NCBI GenBank assembly: GCA_003439945.1
Contig: QVRM01007034.1
Location: 40,322-104,321, forward strand
Length of the DNA: 64,000 bases
Direction of reading: 5' to 3'
From: Dermanyssus gallinae
Taxonomy: Eukaryota > Arthropoda > Arachnida > Mesostigmata > Dermanyssidae
Part shown: one piece after another, positions 36,117 to 49,800 of the stretch
Layout: each line of letters starts with the position of its first letter
How positions within the stretch are numbered: position 1 is the stretch's first letter
Notes under the pieces: model-generated
Database searches by the model: none
Told to the model about the DNA's origin: nothing
What the model saw: only the letters and a program-made list of their open reading frames with translations
Position numbers and translations under genes: made by a program

Positions 36117-37079
36117 TATAAATATATATATATAGATTTTTTTGTAAAAACAATATTATGCCATTTTGGACTAAGAAACACAAATGTAATTGTATCTAGG
36201 GTAGCGCCTGTATACCTAACTTGATATTAGAACTTAGGTTTTGGCCAGGGCGTTTACCATAGCTGCAAAATACCTTACGAATCGCGAGTTGCCGATCGCG
36301 TCGAGTACGCTTCGGAAAATCACCCCAGCCCACTTGCGATGGGTTTTAGTTGGCTAGTTTCTACCCGTGGAAATACTTGCAATTTAGTTACGCTGATCGA
36401 ATATGCGACGAACACCATCGTCAGCTTCTTAGTCAGGTTCTCTTGTTAGCTGCCTGCATTTATGGAGCTGGTAACATTAAACTACGCGCTCCCCGATCAG
36501 ACGTCGTTCTTTTTCTATAGTTACTCTCTGTGAGAGCTTAATTGAAATTCCTAACTAACCTAACTCTACTCGCTAAGGTAAGCAAAGAATAGTTTACTGT
36601 CCGGTCTTTGCATACACATTGACAGATTGACAGTGTCAGTCGACATCACCAATATCTGCTTACGTTAGCTTATTATTAACTTATATAAAAGACAAACGTC
36701 TTTATATAAGTTTATTTAAGCTTTAGCTTTCAAAGTTACATTGCATTCTGAACAGAGCTATCAACTTCTTGAAATACCGGCCACAGAATAGCTCCCTACA
36801 ACGGCTCACGCAATTTATTGGTTTATTTTTCCTTTGGAATAGAAACGCTACTGCAATCAGGACCTAATCAGCTGACCAGATAGCGTCTCGCTCTGAGCTA
36901 GTGAGCATACATATATTTATAAAATACCACTTATCTTACTATATCACTTGGGGTGGATTCTATTTTGCTTAAGCCTGATGATTTCCTGAAATATAATAAA
37001 ATACCAAACTTAAAATTTAAGTTTAATCGTTATATTTCGGAGAAATTATTAACGTATATGTATATATTTATATGCAATG

Positions 37080-37470
37080 TCTCTCAAAAATATTTGACCA
37101 TTGATATAGAGAATTGTAGAGCTTGTGAAAGTAAATATTTTTTCCAATAGAGCATGGTCTCTGAGAAGTCTTGTTTCGGAATAAAAATGACATTACTAGA
37201 ATTCGTGACACTGGTGTTGTTGCCCGACGTAGGAGCAAAACATGTGCGACGAATGCTTAGTTTCTGTATAGGAGGACTAGTTCTCTCGCAATTGCACATT
37301 TTGTGCTCCTATGTCAGGCAACAATACAGTGCCACGGATTTTAGTAATATCACTCTCACTCTGAAACAAGACTTCTCAGAAACTATGTTCCGATGGAAAA
37401 CAAATATTTACTTTAACAAGCTTTAAAATTCCCTATAACGATCTTCAAGTATTTCAAAGAGAACCTGTAT
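37080..37470. mobile_element. Decayed relative of the foldback element
   Basis: Both halves carry the block CTGAGAAGTCTTGTTTC in opposite orientation (left near 37163, right near 37365), as in the element at 35178-36116. The end reads AACCTGTATA, a mutated form of ACCCTGTATA. It is shorter, with the arms nearly touching at 37270-37300. Confidence 0.7.
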
Positions 37471-37857
37471 ATATGTCTGTGCACCCTTTATAATTAAAAC
37501 TCTCTTCATACCAGTGGTGGGAAGTTGACACCAAAGAGGGACAAGGAGTGCATGCACATAAGGGAAGGTGTATTCACGATCTCCGACTTCCTTGACGAAG
37601 AAGAATCTCCACGGGAGGATGAGGTTGACTCGGTCATCTCCGAACATCGCACCATCTTTGCCGAATGTTGAGATCATCTCGGCACAAAATGCGGACTCGT
37701 TAATTTCTCCTCACTGCTCTCTCTCTTCGAAGATCTTTACTCACTTTTTAAATCTCCGTACTGAGCGCCAGTCAAAAATGCAAAAATAAACGTCATGTTC
37801 CAAACGCGTTTCCGTTTTACGCTTTTATGCTATTAGCCAATGAGGCACAAGTAACTA

Positions 37858-37859
<2 letters not shown>

Positions 37860-37896
<37 letters not shown>

Positions 37897-38025
37897 TTTT
37901 CTGGGACCGTCTTCTCCGTACGGCAAATTTATTTAAGTTCAATAATTCTTCATTGAGCTTGAATTTTCCATAATTACACACATTCAAACAATTGTCACTA
38001 TTCAGCGCATTTTGCAGAAAAGCAA
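37860..38025 (+). repeat. Family F repeat, copy 2, with leading (TA)n
   Basis: A (TA)17 tract at 37860-37893 is followed directly by TTTTCTGGGACCGTCTTCTC, then GCAAATTTATTTAAGTTCAA and CTTCATTGAGCTTGAATTTT. The order is identical at 51840-51985. Confidence 0.7.
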
Positions 38026-38506
38026 ATCTTAGACCTTAAATAGGTCCTTAAACAACACAACCTTCTATGCTATGCTTACAAATAAACTTTTAATATTTTG
38101 GGTAGCAATAATAACAGTAATAACACATTCAGAGTTTTTGTATTGTTACGGATTGCAAACAGTATTACTACTAGAAAAATAGCGTCAGCATTATCGACAA
38201 TAGTAGGCACCAGTGCTAAAGCAGCAGCAACAACAACAGCAATAACAACAACACACTTGACTTAACGCCCTGCCCTCGTCACAGCTTAGCTCGATGCTGG
38301 AAAACGGCAGACTACGCATCGTCGCCGATGTACGGATGCCGATGTCATTCCGATCTGTGCTCGTTGAAAGACCGCGGTTTCCAAAACTGAAGAACGTGCC
38401 TACAGGTGCAAAAAAGAAGAGTCTGAAGTACACCAGCTCACGCTACACTTCACGGCGCGCTTTCACCCCTGACTCAAGGATAACTCCCATGTAAAGCTAT
38501 GGGGTT

Positions 38507-38689
38507 TAAGTAAAGTTTTCGGACTGACCCTCGGCCAAGATTTAACGTCCACGAAATTGTTTTTCACATTGCTTCATAGACCGACGTGCCCCATAAATAC
38601 AAATGTGCAACGGTGGGGCTCGAACCCGCACACCTATGTGTTTCCTCCGGTTGCGGAGGCGCAGACTTAAGCCACCACGACACCGGGCA
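38507..38689 (-). mobile_element. SINE family 2, copy 2
   Basis: A full reverse-complement match to 2632-2806, including the B-box (GGGTTCGAGCCCCACCG on the minus strand) and the TTAAATCTTGGC tail. This copy keeps GTGGTGGCTTAAGTCTGCG in the A-box region. Confidence 0.65.
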
Positions 38690-41345
38690 TAGGGTTTGAT
38701 CTAGAAACAGTATATATACTCTGGTCAGAGAAGCATTGGGCAGAGGGTGCTGTTTCTCGATCTTACTGTGGCGCCATGTGAATAGGGCTCTTAGTTCATA
38801 TGAGATGCAAGCGTTTATTGCAAAAGGCAATCTTGCCGTGGTCAAGGATCTGGACGAAAGATGATTGCTGAGATTATGGGGGAAACAGCGCAAAATACCT
38901 CATTCAGCGCTTGTCTTGACATACAGCGGGTCGTTTGGAAAATCTGTTCAGAGGATGGAAGGAATTATGACCCTCTTCGTTATACAGCTTGAATAGAAAA
39001 ATAAGAAACACAAAAATGAAAATCTGTGTATATTATTGTGTAATAGAAACAAATTCTGTCATGAACACAAATATTATGGTCACATACAGTCTACACATAT
39101 GTGAATTCTAACAGAAGGTCAACTTACAACCTCCTTGCTTTGTGCTAACTTCGTACATTTGTCTTATTTACGATCTCGTTGATCTAATCTCAATTCTGAG
39201 CAACTACGTATTAATGTTCAGTTAGCTGAAAACAAAAAAAATATATTATATATAATCTGTGTTCTCCCAAGGCGTCCTTGTCAGATTCTTCCCGTGCCTA
39301 TCGCTCGCGAAACACCACGTTGTTTTTTTATGTTGAAAGGACGGCAATATTGTGAATAGCCAGCAGCAGTCCCCACAATACGCAAGTGAAATAAACAATA
39401 CAGGGCGTATATACATATATAGCTTAACGGCTTCCCGCTCTTCCGGCTGCGAAGCGCTGCTGACGCTGTCATTTTTTCATTGCATTGTCTTCGTCACCTC
39501 GCCTATAGCCATTTACATTTGCTTCGAAGCCAAACTGAGTCGTTGGCAGCCTTATATATATATATATATATATATATACAAAGAACTGCGTATTAGGGCC
39601 TTGATTAGGCCCGCTGCTGCATTTAAGCCGAAGGATTAGCTTTTTTAAGCAGAAGGAACGACACGAATCTCATCCTATTATATAGGCAGCACTAGATTCT
39701 GTACTACGAATGGCCAACGGCGGCCAACGTGAGTAATGAAATCAAACGCACTATTCTCCAGCTGGCTGCAACGACCGAGCGAGCGCATCTGTCAACCGCA
39801 CTGGTGGAATTCGTCATTATTGGGGTCTTCACACTTGCCGTCGCACAGATGATGAACTAACCCGGAAATCTACTGCGCCATTTGCTTGGCGCCGATAGTG
39901 TCACGTCGACATATCGCAACGTTTCAGAAATGGTGTCCGAGTATGTATGCGAATGTGTGTCTCTGTATACAAAGAAAATCGAAGGAAACATGTGTTGAGA
40001 CTCATTCATTGGTAATACGCATTTGGGTGTTGTTGCTGTTGTTGTTGTTGTCGTTTTTAACTCACTAATTATTATTACTATTATTGCAGAAACAAATTTG
40101 GTGAATCGTTGGCAGATGTCATGGGTCGACAGTAAGCCTAACGTTGCTAGGAGCTAACATAAACAACGAAAGGCTAGATAATGTCTAATGGTGGGGAAGG
40201 ATGTCCCATGCCTAGAGCTACAGCAAAACCTATGCCCGCCATTCTAGAACTAGCGGATAAATTTGAAGTTTGTAAATGGGTTATCCTCAAGCCCCATCGT
40301 TGAATCGCTAAACCACCGACGATCAATCAGGAAATTACCACAAATACGACACGAAAATAACTGGTTAAGGACGTATGTAATTCTGTGCTCAATTCGAACG
40401 TGACTTGCAGACAAAGAAAGTAAATCTGTGTTTTTGTCGGAAATTTAAAGTATCGTTCGCATCTGTTCCTGGACGGTTATAAAACCTATATGTTTGATAT
40501 CGCAATTTTTCACATTTTTAATTTCAGTTGCCTGCATCTTTGCTCCTCATGTCTGGTCCAACAAAATAACTGATTCGTGAAAGCAAGAAAGTTTTCGGTA
40601 ATATGCACAATAGAGTAATTTATTGCCAGCAATTCTAATGAAACCAAAGCAAATAGCTCAGATACGTACGCAACTCGTGATTACGAACAAACTGTCTTTT
40701 ACAAATGAAGATAATGTACTGATGTAAAGTATTTAAGTATCTCAAAATTAGCGATATGAACCATTAAGTAACTAAGGTAACCACATTATACCTCCAAACT
40801 TTGCTTTCAGGTTCCATAAATCTGGCGAAGTCTTCTTCTCGTCACTCGTTATTAGAAAGAACCAATTTTCAGTTCACACCCTTTGTTGGCAAGTTGCTAA
40901 TGCGTCCGCTAAGCTCAAAAACGGATTTTCTGTGCAACTGTCAAGCGCATGAACTGCTGCAAGTGAATTGCAACTCGGGGTATTTTGAGCAGCCGTTAGC
41001 AAGCATTTAATCATTCTTGAATTCGAAAAACAATAAGTATGGGCCTCGCATTCACTAGAGCTCCGAAACAAAAATTACTTGACAATAATAATCTTGATGA
41101 ATCAACATCATAGGACAACAAGTTGGTTTAGGGACGCGCCATTTCGACACGCTAATCGGGCACAGCATCGCAGTAATGAGTATCATGCTCTTGGCAGGTC
41201 GCAATTGGTAATTGTGAACGCGCAGCATCAGGAACACGCAGAAAATGTCAGCTTAACATCAGTAACACGCAGAAAATGTCGGCACAACGAAAATAGGTGT
41301 GACTAAAGTTTGTACACAATAAACAAACTCATTGGTCCGTTTAGT

Positions 41346-41477
41346 GGTCTGAGCTGAGTGACTATGAAAGTACGCATTTAGAGTCTTACTAGTGCGACGA
41401 GGCAATGCCAAACGGTCTGAGCTGAGTGACTATGAAAGTACGCATTTAGAGTCTTACTAGTGCGACGAGGCAATGCC
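41346..41477. repeat. 68-base tandem duplication
   Basis: The unit starting GGTCTGAGCTGAGTGACTAT occurs twice head to tail. Sixty-four bases are identical and four (AAAC at the junction) separate the copies. The identity indicates a recent duplication. Confidence 0.9.
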
Positions 41478-42204
41478 TCTCCAAGCATGTATGTGTCGCT
41501 TGAAAAAAAGCCGGAATTTAGCACAAAGAGGCATGTTTGGCGCAGAAGATCTATCGTCAATACGCAATTGCATCACGTTAGTAACCTGACACATGCGAGC
41601 GAGCGTGGCCTAGAAGAATGGAGATGATCCACCTAGAAACTAATAACAAGAGATGAAACATGAAAATGTTTTGTCTCAATCCAACGCACTATGATCGGTA
41701 ATGCATTACGCATCACATATGGTGCACTTTGTATGCGTAGCACAGTTGAGCAAGCCACAAAAAGTTCATGCAAATAATCACTACGTGGTGTATAATGCTT
41801 CCGATATTCTAGTTGGAGCTCCAAACCGACTTCGTTTACTACGGTTGTCTCGATTCATTGACGATGATTGGTCACTTCTTCGTTTGAAGCGATTAGCTGC
41901 TCCTCTAGCAGCTGACTTTCGTAGCGAAATGCACTCGGTAACCGAGCCGCCAGGTTAAACAATCGACAATCGAGCTCAATCCGCAAAACTCATCGTACGT
42001 CTTATTGCTATTCTGTGACCGATTGCGTATGGTCGAAAGGGCTAGGCCAATAGACCGCAAGCAGGACATTAAACACAACCAGTCGTCTATCATAAACTTG
42101 CACCGCAATCACTATTAAGTGCTACTTGATACATCTGTGTTTTCTTCTTATGAATTCACCGTAAATTACTTTCGTGGACTACATCGATAACAACACACTT
42201 AGAA

Positions 42205-42285
42205 TCTCCCCAGCATGCCTGGTATCGGAATCGAGCCCACGACTCAAACTGACAGCAACGTAGCCTACCAAATCCGATCTCGACG
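42205..42285 (-). mobile_element. Possible tRNA-like SINE head
   Basis: The minus strand has TTTGGTAGGCTACG and then GTGGGCTCGATTCCG about 35 bases later, resembling A and B boxes. No second copy was found here, so the call is weak. Confidence 0.25.
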
Positions 42286-43139
42286 TCAAGCTAGGCATTT
42301 TAGAATTTTGCCGCCAAACTGGCGATGTCAAGAGAGGGGGGGGGGGGGGGTAAAGCCATCTCGACCCATTCGTTACAACTGTCGATTTTAGTGTCTCGTC
42401 GTCCGTAGCGCTGTATCGTTTCTGTCGCAGTTCTACGACGCCGAGTTCGTGAGCTGCTCGCCTCGGCAAGCTGACCTCTCTTTTCGGCGTTCGCTTCACT
42501 AAGCCGTTTGCTTGGTAAGTAAGACTTGCGCGACCTCGCCTCTGTACTACGATCTGTATGCACATCTCGGGTATCCTATTGGGTGCCCTGCGGTCTGCAT
42601 TAAGTGATTTCGTATACGCATGGAGTCAAAATGTGCCTTTCAAATTGTTTGTCTAACAAGGGGGCAGACGTGGCACGATACACAGTCGCAAGGGCGTACA
42701 GGGCAAACAGGAGGTGGAGGGCCTTCTGTTACAAGTGTATGTATGACCGCCCTTAAGTGAAAGTCGAACTGCTTGCATCGACGTAACAATAAGAAACGAC
42801 CATGGTGAGGATACACATATAAAGTATAGTTGTGCCACCACTGTTTGTCTACGTCATCCTCTTTTTGTATGTGTTTTTTTTTATTACTGCAGTGTTTACT
42901 TCATTTATAGAGATATGTAGAGGTCAAACACTACCACATCCCGTTTAGAGAGATTGGGGGAGATCTGGCATTTACGTACTGGATTTGAATTGGTTCGCCA
43001 TCAATCGGCACACAGTCAGCTTAGTCTTACATCACGTTACCCACTAAATTCCCTTGTTCTCGGCCCACTCCTCTTGAAGAGTCGCTTTCATACTTGATAA
43101 TATTAAAAGACGTGCAAACAGCTTATGTATTTTTATTTT

Positions 43140-43570
43140 ATTATATAACTTCGCTATGTTAGCGCTTCGGAGTGAACAATTGTCTTCGCGCAAACGCGTG
43201 ATCACGGGTTCTCTAACCCAGGGTTAGCCCAGTTCAACAATGTGCTTTGAACAGACGCTGCATTTCCTCGTTGAATGTCGAGCGACAGCCATTCGGATGC
43301 TCTCGAGTCGAAAGATTAAGGCTTCTACCGACGCGCTGAATCAGCTTGAGCGTAAGGGGGCCCGCAGCTCCCATAGTCTCGAACGCCAACGGACAAAATT
43401 CGTACGGATAATCAACGCTTGAGTATTTTCTGCCTTTGTTAGCCTCAGCTAACCTGGAGGTATGACCTGCTCGGTCCGCACCTGCACCGACGATCGAAGG
43501 AGCTAATGAGTCGGTTACAGTTGCGTCCCAAACAAGCATGCGTCCACGCTCAAAGAAGTCAGACCGTCAG
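43140..43570 (+). mobile_element. LINE tail fragment (family E, copy 3)
   Basis: This is the best preserved copy. A 60-codon frame (43240-43422) begins MCFEQTLHFLVECRATA and ends ERQRTKFVRIINA. The Cys-x6-His-x4-Cys arrangement resembles the C-terminal knuckle of non-LTR elements. It continues beyond the stop with the same untranslated sequence as 24430-24560. Confidence 0.55.
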
Positions 43571-44501
43571 GTCTTTTCCATTATCCCTCGAAAGACCCGG
43601 GGGCTCTAGAACACACGGGAAATCGGCAGATCTAAGTGCGATAGAAGTTGTAATATTTCAACCATTGTTATTGTTTAACTTAAATGAAATGCTACGACTA
43701 CGTCTCAAATGTGGGTTTAATGGTTATTACGCGTTTGATATACTACATTCATGCACCTCTCAATATCTACTAGACTGAAAAAAAGAAGGACGCAGTCCTA
43801 AACGTATTGAGTGACCTTGGCTTAGAACGCAAACCTAGATGCAAGGGACACCAATTTAAATTGAGCTGGAAGAAAATGGTGGCATGTTTGAGCGACAAAA
43901 AGTTTTAGGATTGATGGACTTCGGCTGCTGGAATCAGTTAAACACTTTTTTCTAGGGTACTTTTGTAGCTAACCAGGCTTCTTTTGTATAAAATGAAAAA
44001 TGCATTTTGTTGAGGCCTCTTATCGCACGCTATCATTCAGTGAGATACTCTCAAGATTTTTTCGTACTACAAAGGGTCGTGGTCTTATTTGTATTGTTAT
44101 GGCGTGTACTCATGGCTGAAGAACATAAGTGACTGTTATTTGCATTGCCATTCGACAAGCGAACAGGCCGCATACGTGCGTGAAACTGGCGGCTACAGCC
44201 TTCAAAAGAATGGACTGTAGGCCCCATAGACCATTGGAGAACACATCAAGCACGTGTTCCAGCAAGTTGCATTTTGTGGGTTACGCAGAGTGGAGTTGTT
44301 ACACTGCTTGAGCAGTAGGTTGTTACGCTTTGTAGACAAAACAAAATCTTTGCAATCAGGACTTGTTGCAACGATGAAGCGAAGAAAACAAGTGCTTACA
44401 AGGCGCTCTACAACCTTGACAGTGTGGTGAGGCTAAGATCGACGCAACGCATTCGCCTAGGGCAGAATATATTACTAATTCGTGATGCATAAAAAAAAAG
44501 A

Positions 44502-44504
<3 letters not shown>

Positions 44505-44566
<62 letters not shown>
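44505..44566. repeat. (TA)n microsatellite
   Basis: Thirty-one uninterrupted TA units after an A-rich run. Confidence 0.9.
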
Positions 44567-44571
<5 letters not shown>

Positions 44572-44639
44572 CTAGCTTAATAATAAATATTTTAATAATA
44601 TATAAAGAGTATTTATTAATCAACACCTAGTGTTGTACG

Positions 44640-45745
44640 CGTAAATATATCAATGCTCTTAAAGCCCGGAGGTCATTTGTATGCAGTCTTTATAGACTGC
44701 GTCAAAGCTTTCGACAAAGCACTCGAGATCTCCTGGTGAAGTCATTCCGATACGCAGGGGTTGGTGGCTCTCTTGTGAGCGTAATTTCGAGCTTCTTTGA
44801 TGAGGACACCTTACTGGTGCAAGGTGAGCAGGAAGTCTTGCAGGTAAGGCAAAATGAGGGAACCCCATAAGGCGACTCATTGAACTGCGTCTCCTTCACT
44901 CTTCTGCTTGCCGATTTTGTCGATCATATTCGACGGGAGTTCCAGGAGGCCACAGTTGTGATGTACGCAGATGACATAGTGGTCGCTCATCACGACCTGG
45001 GTGCCACCAAGCGCATCCCTTCTCTGGCGGAGAAGTTCCTTGTTTCAGGGGGGCTGGAAATAAACGCCATGAAGACCAAGAGGTAGGCGACGCCCGGCGA
45101 CTGGTCCGTCCCGACGGCAGTGGCACTTTTCTACCTCAAGATTGTTCCAACGCTGATGTATGGTCTTGACAGTGTATGGGAACACCTCACTCAGGAAAAC
45201 TTTGGTTTGCTTCAAAGGTGTTTCACAATGCACATGAAGCGAGTACTTTGCCCGTCAATGCGGACAAGGAGACGCTTTGTGTACCTAATGTCTGGCTGTG
45301 CACCGGTTGTTGGGAAAACTCATTTGAGGATGAAGACGCCGCGTACAGTACCATTCAAGAGCTTTATCTCGGAGTGGGAAAATAAAGTTGAACAAGCCCG
45401 ACGAGAGGTTGGAGACCTGGACATTTTCAGTGCCTCTCACCTCGGGTCTGGTCTTGCATATGACAATCGCCATGTCTATACCAGATACACAGTTCATTGC
45501 TATCATCACCTGGCCTGTTCGAATACGAGCTTCGTCAAGGAGTCCGCGGAGTGCATTTGTCGACTGTGCTCTCAGGCGTGTACGAAGTTCCATGCGTCTG
45601 CCTGCCTGCCTGGCCCTTGCAAAGAGACCACTGCACTGCCTCTCTCGAATAACATGCCGCGAGCAGCTAACTGTATAAATGTATAATCTGTTTAATTATC
45701 TATGTTCTATGCATACTCAATAAGAGTGAAATAAATATGATAATG
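44640..45745 (+). mobile_element. LINE reverse transcriptase pseudogene (family A)
   Basis: It runs from HLYAVFIDCVKAFDK (first palm Asp) through ATVVMYADDIVV (YADD catalytic pair) to KIVPTLMYGLDSVWEHL and MKRVLCPSMRTRRRFVYLM. It ends with a Cys-rich tail, CICRLCSQACTKFHASAC. A 188-codon open frame at 45120-45686 preserves the C-terminal third, but frameshifts and stops upstream (around 44720-44880 and 45085) show it is inactive. It ends in AGTGAAATAAATATGATAATG, like the copy at 5053-5830. Confidence 0.8.
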
Positions 45746-46043
45746 ATTATGATATATCAATGCCTATGTATTTAATTATTATTACGTTTTCATGCGCACA
45801 TACGTACTGACGGCAGTTATTGCTGTTGCTGCTGTTTGCTTTCAGGATTTGAGGCAGTAAAAGAGGAACGACAAGGCCCGCCGTTCGTGCTATTGTTACG
45901 GTCTTGGCTGGTTGGTGGTGTTGTTGGTGGAGGTGGTGTTGTTGGCGGTCGTTGGCACGTGAGCAAGTGGGCTGCTGGCATTGCGCGAAACGGCGGCCGG
46001 GCCATCCATCGAACAGTGGGGGGGGCAGTGAAGCCAGTGAGCG

Positions 46044-46824
46044 ATGGGTCGCGGCAGCAGCGGAGCTGGGGGAACAGATCTCGGCACTGGCGGAACCGGC
46101 GGGGGTGGCGGCGGCGGCAGCAGTAACGACTACGGCGTGGCTAAAGTCTACGTCGGAGGCCTTCGATATGGCGTCACTGAGCGAGACGTCGAGAGAATGT
46201 TCGACAAGTACGGCCCTGTATGTACTCCTCGGTCGGATTGGTATATTTCGTTTATGTATATATATATATATATATATATATACCATGAAATAGCATGTCT
46301 AATATATTTAATTTTTTTTTGCATTAAATTAATTATTTAAGTTAAAACTAATAGGGACATAAAAATGCCATTACTTGTGGAATATAACATCGGTGAGATG
46401 GTGACCTTTTTTGCGTTTGCAAGCCCTGTTCGGTATGCCCCAGTTTTCAGCACTTTCCCGCATATATCACGATCAATTCATTTGATGCACACTATGGTCG
46501 TAGCATTGCTAGCGTGCACATTACTAACCTTCCCGTGGCGCAAGATTACGCACCCATCTCTCGAACGTAGTCATGATGGAGTACAACGGACATTTTTGGT
46601 GGCCGAGCAGGATACTATGTAGGCGATATCCATCTGTCTACATCAATTCATCTATAAATGCGTACATATATAACTAGATATAGACATATATACATAGACT
46701 TAGATAAAGATTTACATAGACAGATGGCTATCGTCTACATAAGATCTTTGTAAAAAACAAACGAAAACTGAAGCCGAAAATATCCCTTGCCTCTATTATT
46801 ACCAGGCTCATTTTCATTTACTGA

Positions 46825-46869
<45 letters not shown>

Positions 46870-49800
46870 TTGTATTAAATCATGATTAGAGTATTACATT
46901 TATAGTAGTTGTTAGTGCAGTAAATGGCTAAGGTACAGGTGTCTGACTCATAAAGCTTGTCATATAACCTTAAATTAAAACGAATATCAGCAAAAAAGAC
47001 ACGACTCCCCTGTAGGTGTGCATGCAGTGATGTGTCTCTTAATATGTATGATTCGTCAACAAACGATCAGTCATAGATCCGTAGAGGATCAGTCAGGCGT
47101 GTGGCAACAGATCGGCTGATTTACTGACGATGTCTATTCATATATTTCATATACGTACAAACGAAAATGCGCTTACGTTAAGTTACAAGCCGTTTAGTGG
47201 CCGTCTAACCAGCGGAATGTGTCTGTATTTGCGTGCATAACGTGCTCATGTATTTCGGACGGGATGGTATGATCATGGCGGAAATTGGCACTGTGCACAA
47301 TAATCGGTGCCGCTTATAACAAACAGATCGAGCGCATTTTCGTCGCGCGTCGCCCGCCAGGCTTCGCCTTTGTGCACTTCACTCACGAGCAGGACGCCGA
47401 AGAGGCTGTTCGCCGCTGCGACGGCCGAGAGCTGAATGGCCACACGATTCGCGTCGAGATTTCGCACGGGAGACGCACCAACCGCAAGGGATGGTGGAGG
47501 TAAGTTTGTGTATCACGACGAACAATCGTCAATCGTCCGTCGCCACGCGATGACGCTATTGTTGCTATTGTTGTCGTTGTGGTCGTGGTTAAGGCACATG
47601 CTGTTTCAGGTGCACATGAGGCAGCCACCACCGCAATGCTGTATGTATATTGCTGCACTTCTAGCTTACTAACCGTCTCGAATGGTAAGCGAAAGAGTGT
47701 TAGAGAAGTCATGATTTGACCACCCGTCCCCCCCCCTTCCCACGATTATTTTCATCAACTAACGCGGCATTATGTGTTAGGCAAGACGTTAGAAGTTTTT
47801 AGCAGATGTAGCTACACATGTACTAATGCGCTGTGTGCTTACGTACGAACGTAAACATAAACGCGGGACAGTTTTAAACGGGCCAATGATAAAACGCCAA
47901 TGTGTTGCAATCAATATATAGTCTACCCTATCTCCGAATGTGACGTTTGAATCGCATGACGATACCATCGCATTGCAACAGCGTCTTTTTCATGATTTCG
48001 TTTCGTATTTCTGGAACGATTTTAGATCGCCTAAATCAGACCGACAAAACTCCTCTGCCCTCGGCTGCTGATTCGACGAGGCTGCGGAACATTTCCACTC
48101 GAAACATTTCCTACAGGAGCTCGTTCAGCACGTCCTGCACGCCGTCGATTCGTTGATGAGATGAGTGAGGTTCCACGTCGACATCGGTGCCAGAGCTCGC
48201 TTCTTGTCTCCTGGTATCTGCCTCGACTAGCCCTGTTGCCCCCCCTAGGTGTTCTCCCGTAACTTACTTGCTCCTGGTTCGACCTGACGCCGCGCACAGT
48301 TATGCCGCCGCGAGCGACTATTAAGTGCAGTGTGGTGTCGCCGAGGCCTTGTCACCGTTGCAGGCCCACACACCAACTTCTCTCCATGAGCGACAACCTT
48401 AGGCAGGACCCCGGTTGTGCCCTGACAACCAGACCCTCGACTCTGCGACATCTCGGTCGCACGATTCAGATTCACGATCCCGAAGTGATTAAGCCACTGA
48501 CAACAGTGCCTTAATCACTTCGGGAGTTTCGAACGACGCTGGCCTAGCGGCGACAAACATCGCGGTTTGCTAAATGCCATATTTCCTACGAGATCCGCTC
48601 GAGGACAGACAGCAACGGGGATTCTGTGCCGCATGCACAGACACGTCACTGCACCCCACCCCATCGTACGATTGTCCCAACAGAACGGCCACACTTCCTA
48701 GGATTTGGAATGTCTACCGTATTTCGCTCCAGTCTGCACCAACCACCATACCTCCAGCCTTCCAGATTGCGCCGCCTGTGCGCGTGTTCTGCACTAGCTT
48801 CGATTTCGACTCGACACTTTTTGCCGACACGTTGACGAATGACCAGTGATAGTGAGGCAAACTATTTCTAGTGGTAAATATGTATGTATTTATATATGCA
48901 TATATGGATATACGTACAAATTTATGCAGGCACGTCGCGAGCGAGGTGAATGCGTGTTATTTCGCGATATCATCACCGGTCGCACACCGATGTGATACCG
49001 ACGTATGAGTAGTATATAATTCAAGAAATACGTTGGAGAAATACGCAGTTGAAGAACTTACTTCCGACAGGAATTGCAAAGCCCGCTTACGATCTTAATT
49101 TATTTTTGCTTTTTCCTTCTTGCTACAATTCCCCCCCCCCCCCCCCCCCTCCTCAACACCCATCCTCTAACGATTTCGGAAAAACCGTATTGCTAAACGC
49201 AAATTGCCAGAAATTGCTTGAATTTTTTTTCTTATAATAAATAGAGAAGGGGTATTAGGGTAATTATAATTAATTATAATAATTATTATTATTATTACCT
49301 ATATTATCTTCTTGTTGCTCCCATATATTATTTGGCTGTCAGCAACTGAGCCGAACATCAGTACCCTGCTAGGCACTCTTCGGAAAATGCCACTTTGGTG
49401 CATCTTAATGGATATGGATGGCAAAGAGGTGTTTTTTTCTGTAGAGGCTAGTGAGAGCATCTACATTACAAACACGTGTATGGCTTGCTACATCGCTACG
49501 CTCTGCTAAACGCAGTCTGGATACGGTCTCAACAACGGGGCGACATGCTCTTCCATATGGCCAATAACGGTTAAGCATTACATTGAATCTGGTCCGTCAG
49601 GCTGGCCTATATGGGTTATACCGAAAACGTAGTTTTTTTTTTCATTATTGATTTAACCCGTTACTTTGTAGTAGCGCTAGTACGCGAAAGTATGTAATAA
49701 TAATGATTTTTATCAAAGTAGGGAGTAGATAGTAAGGTGTCGAGAAGACAACTCGCGTATGCATGATACGCGTTTTTTAAAAGATTTTCCGTAAGGCTAT

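Larger units (their letters stand above)
38690..43139. other. Gene-poor stretch
   Basis: It contains (TA)n at 39553-39578, a TTG-type run at 40027-40052, the 68-base tandem duplication at 41346-41477, a possible SINE head at 42205-42285 and a G-run at 42337-42350. Open frames at 41701-41958 and 42179-42565 show no recognisable domain. Confidence 0.4.

Noticed and set aside
39700..39905. Possible two-exon mini-gene starting MANGGQ
   Set aside because: The implied intron is under 50 bases and the downstream frame is not recognisable in either phase.
41346..41477. CRISPR-like repeat
   Set aside because: It is a single tandem duplication with a four-base join, no spacers, in a eukaryotic context.
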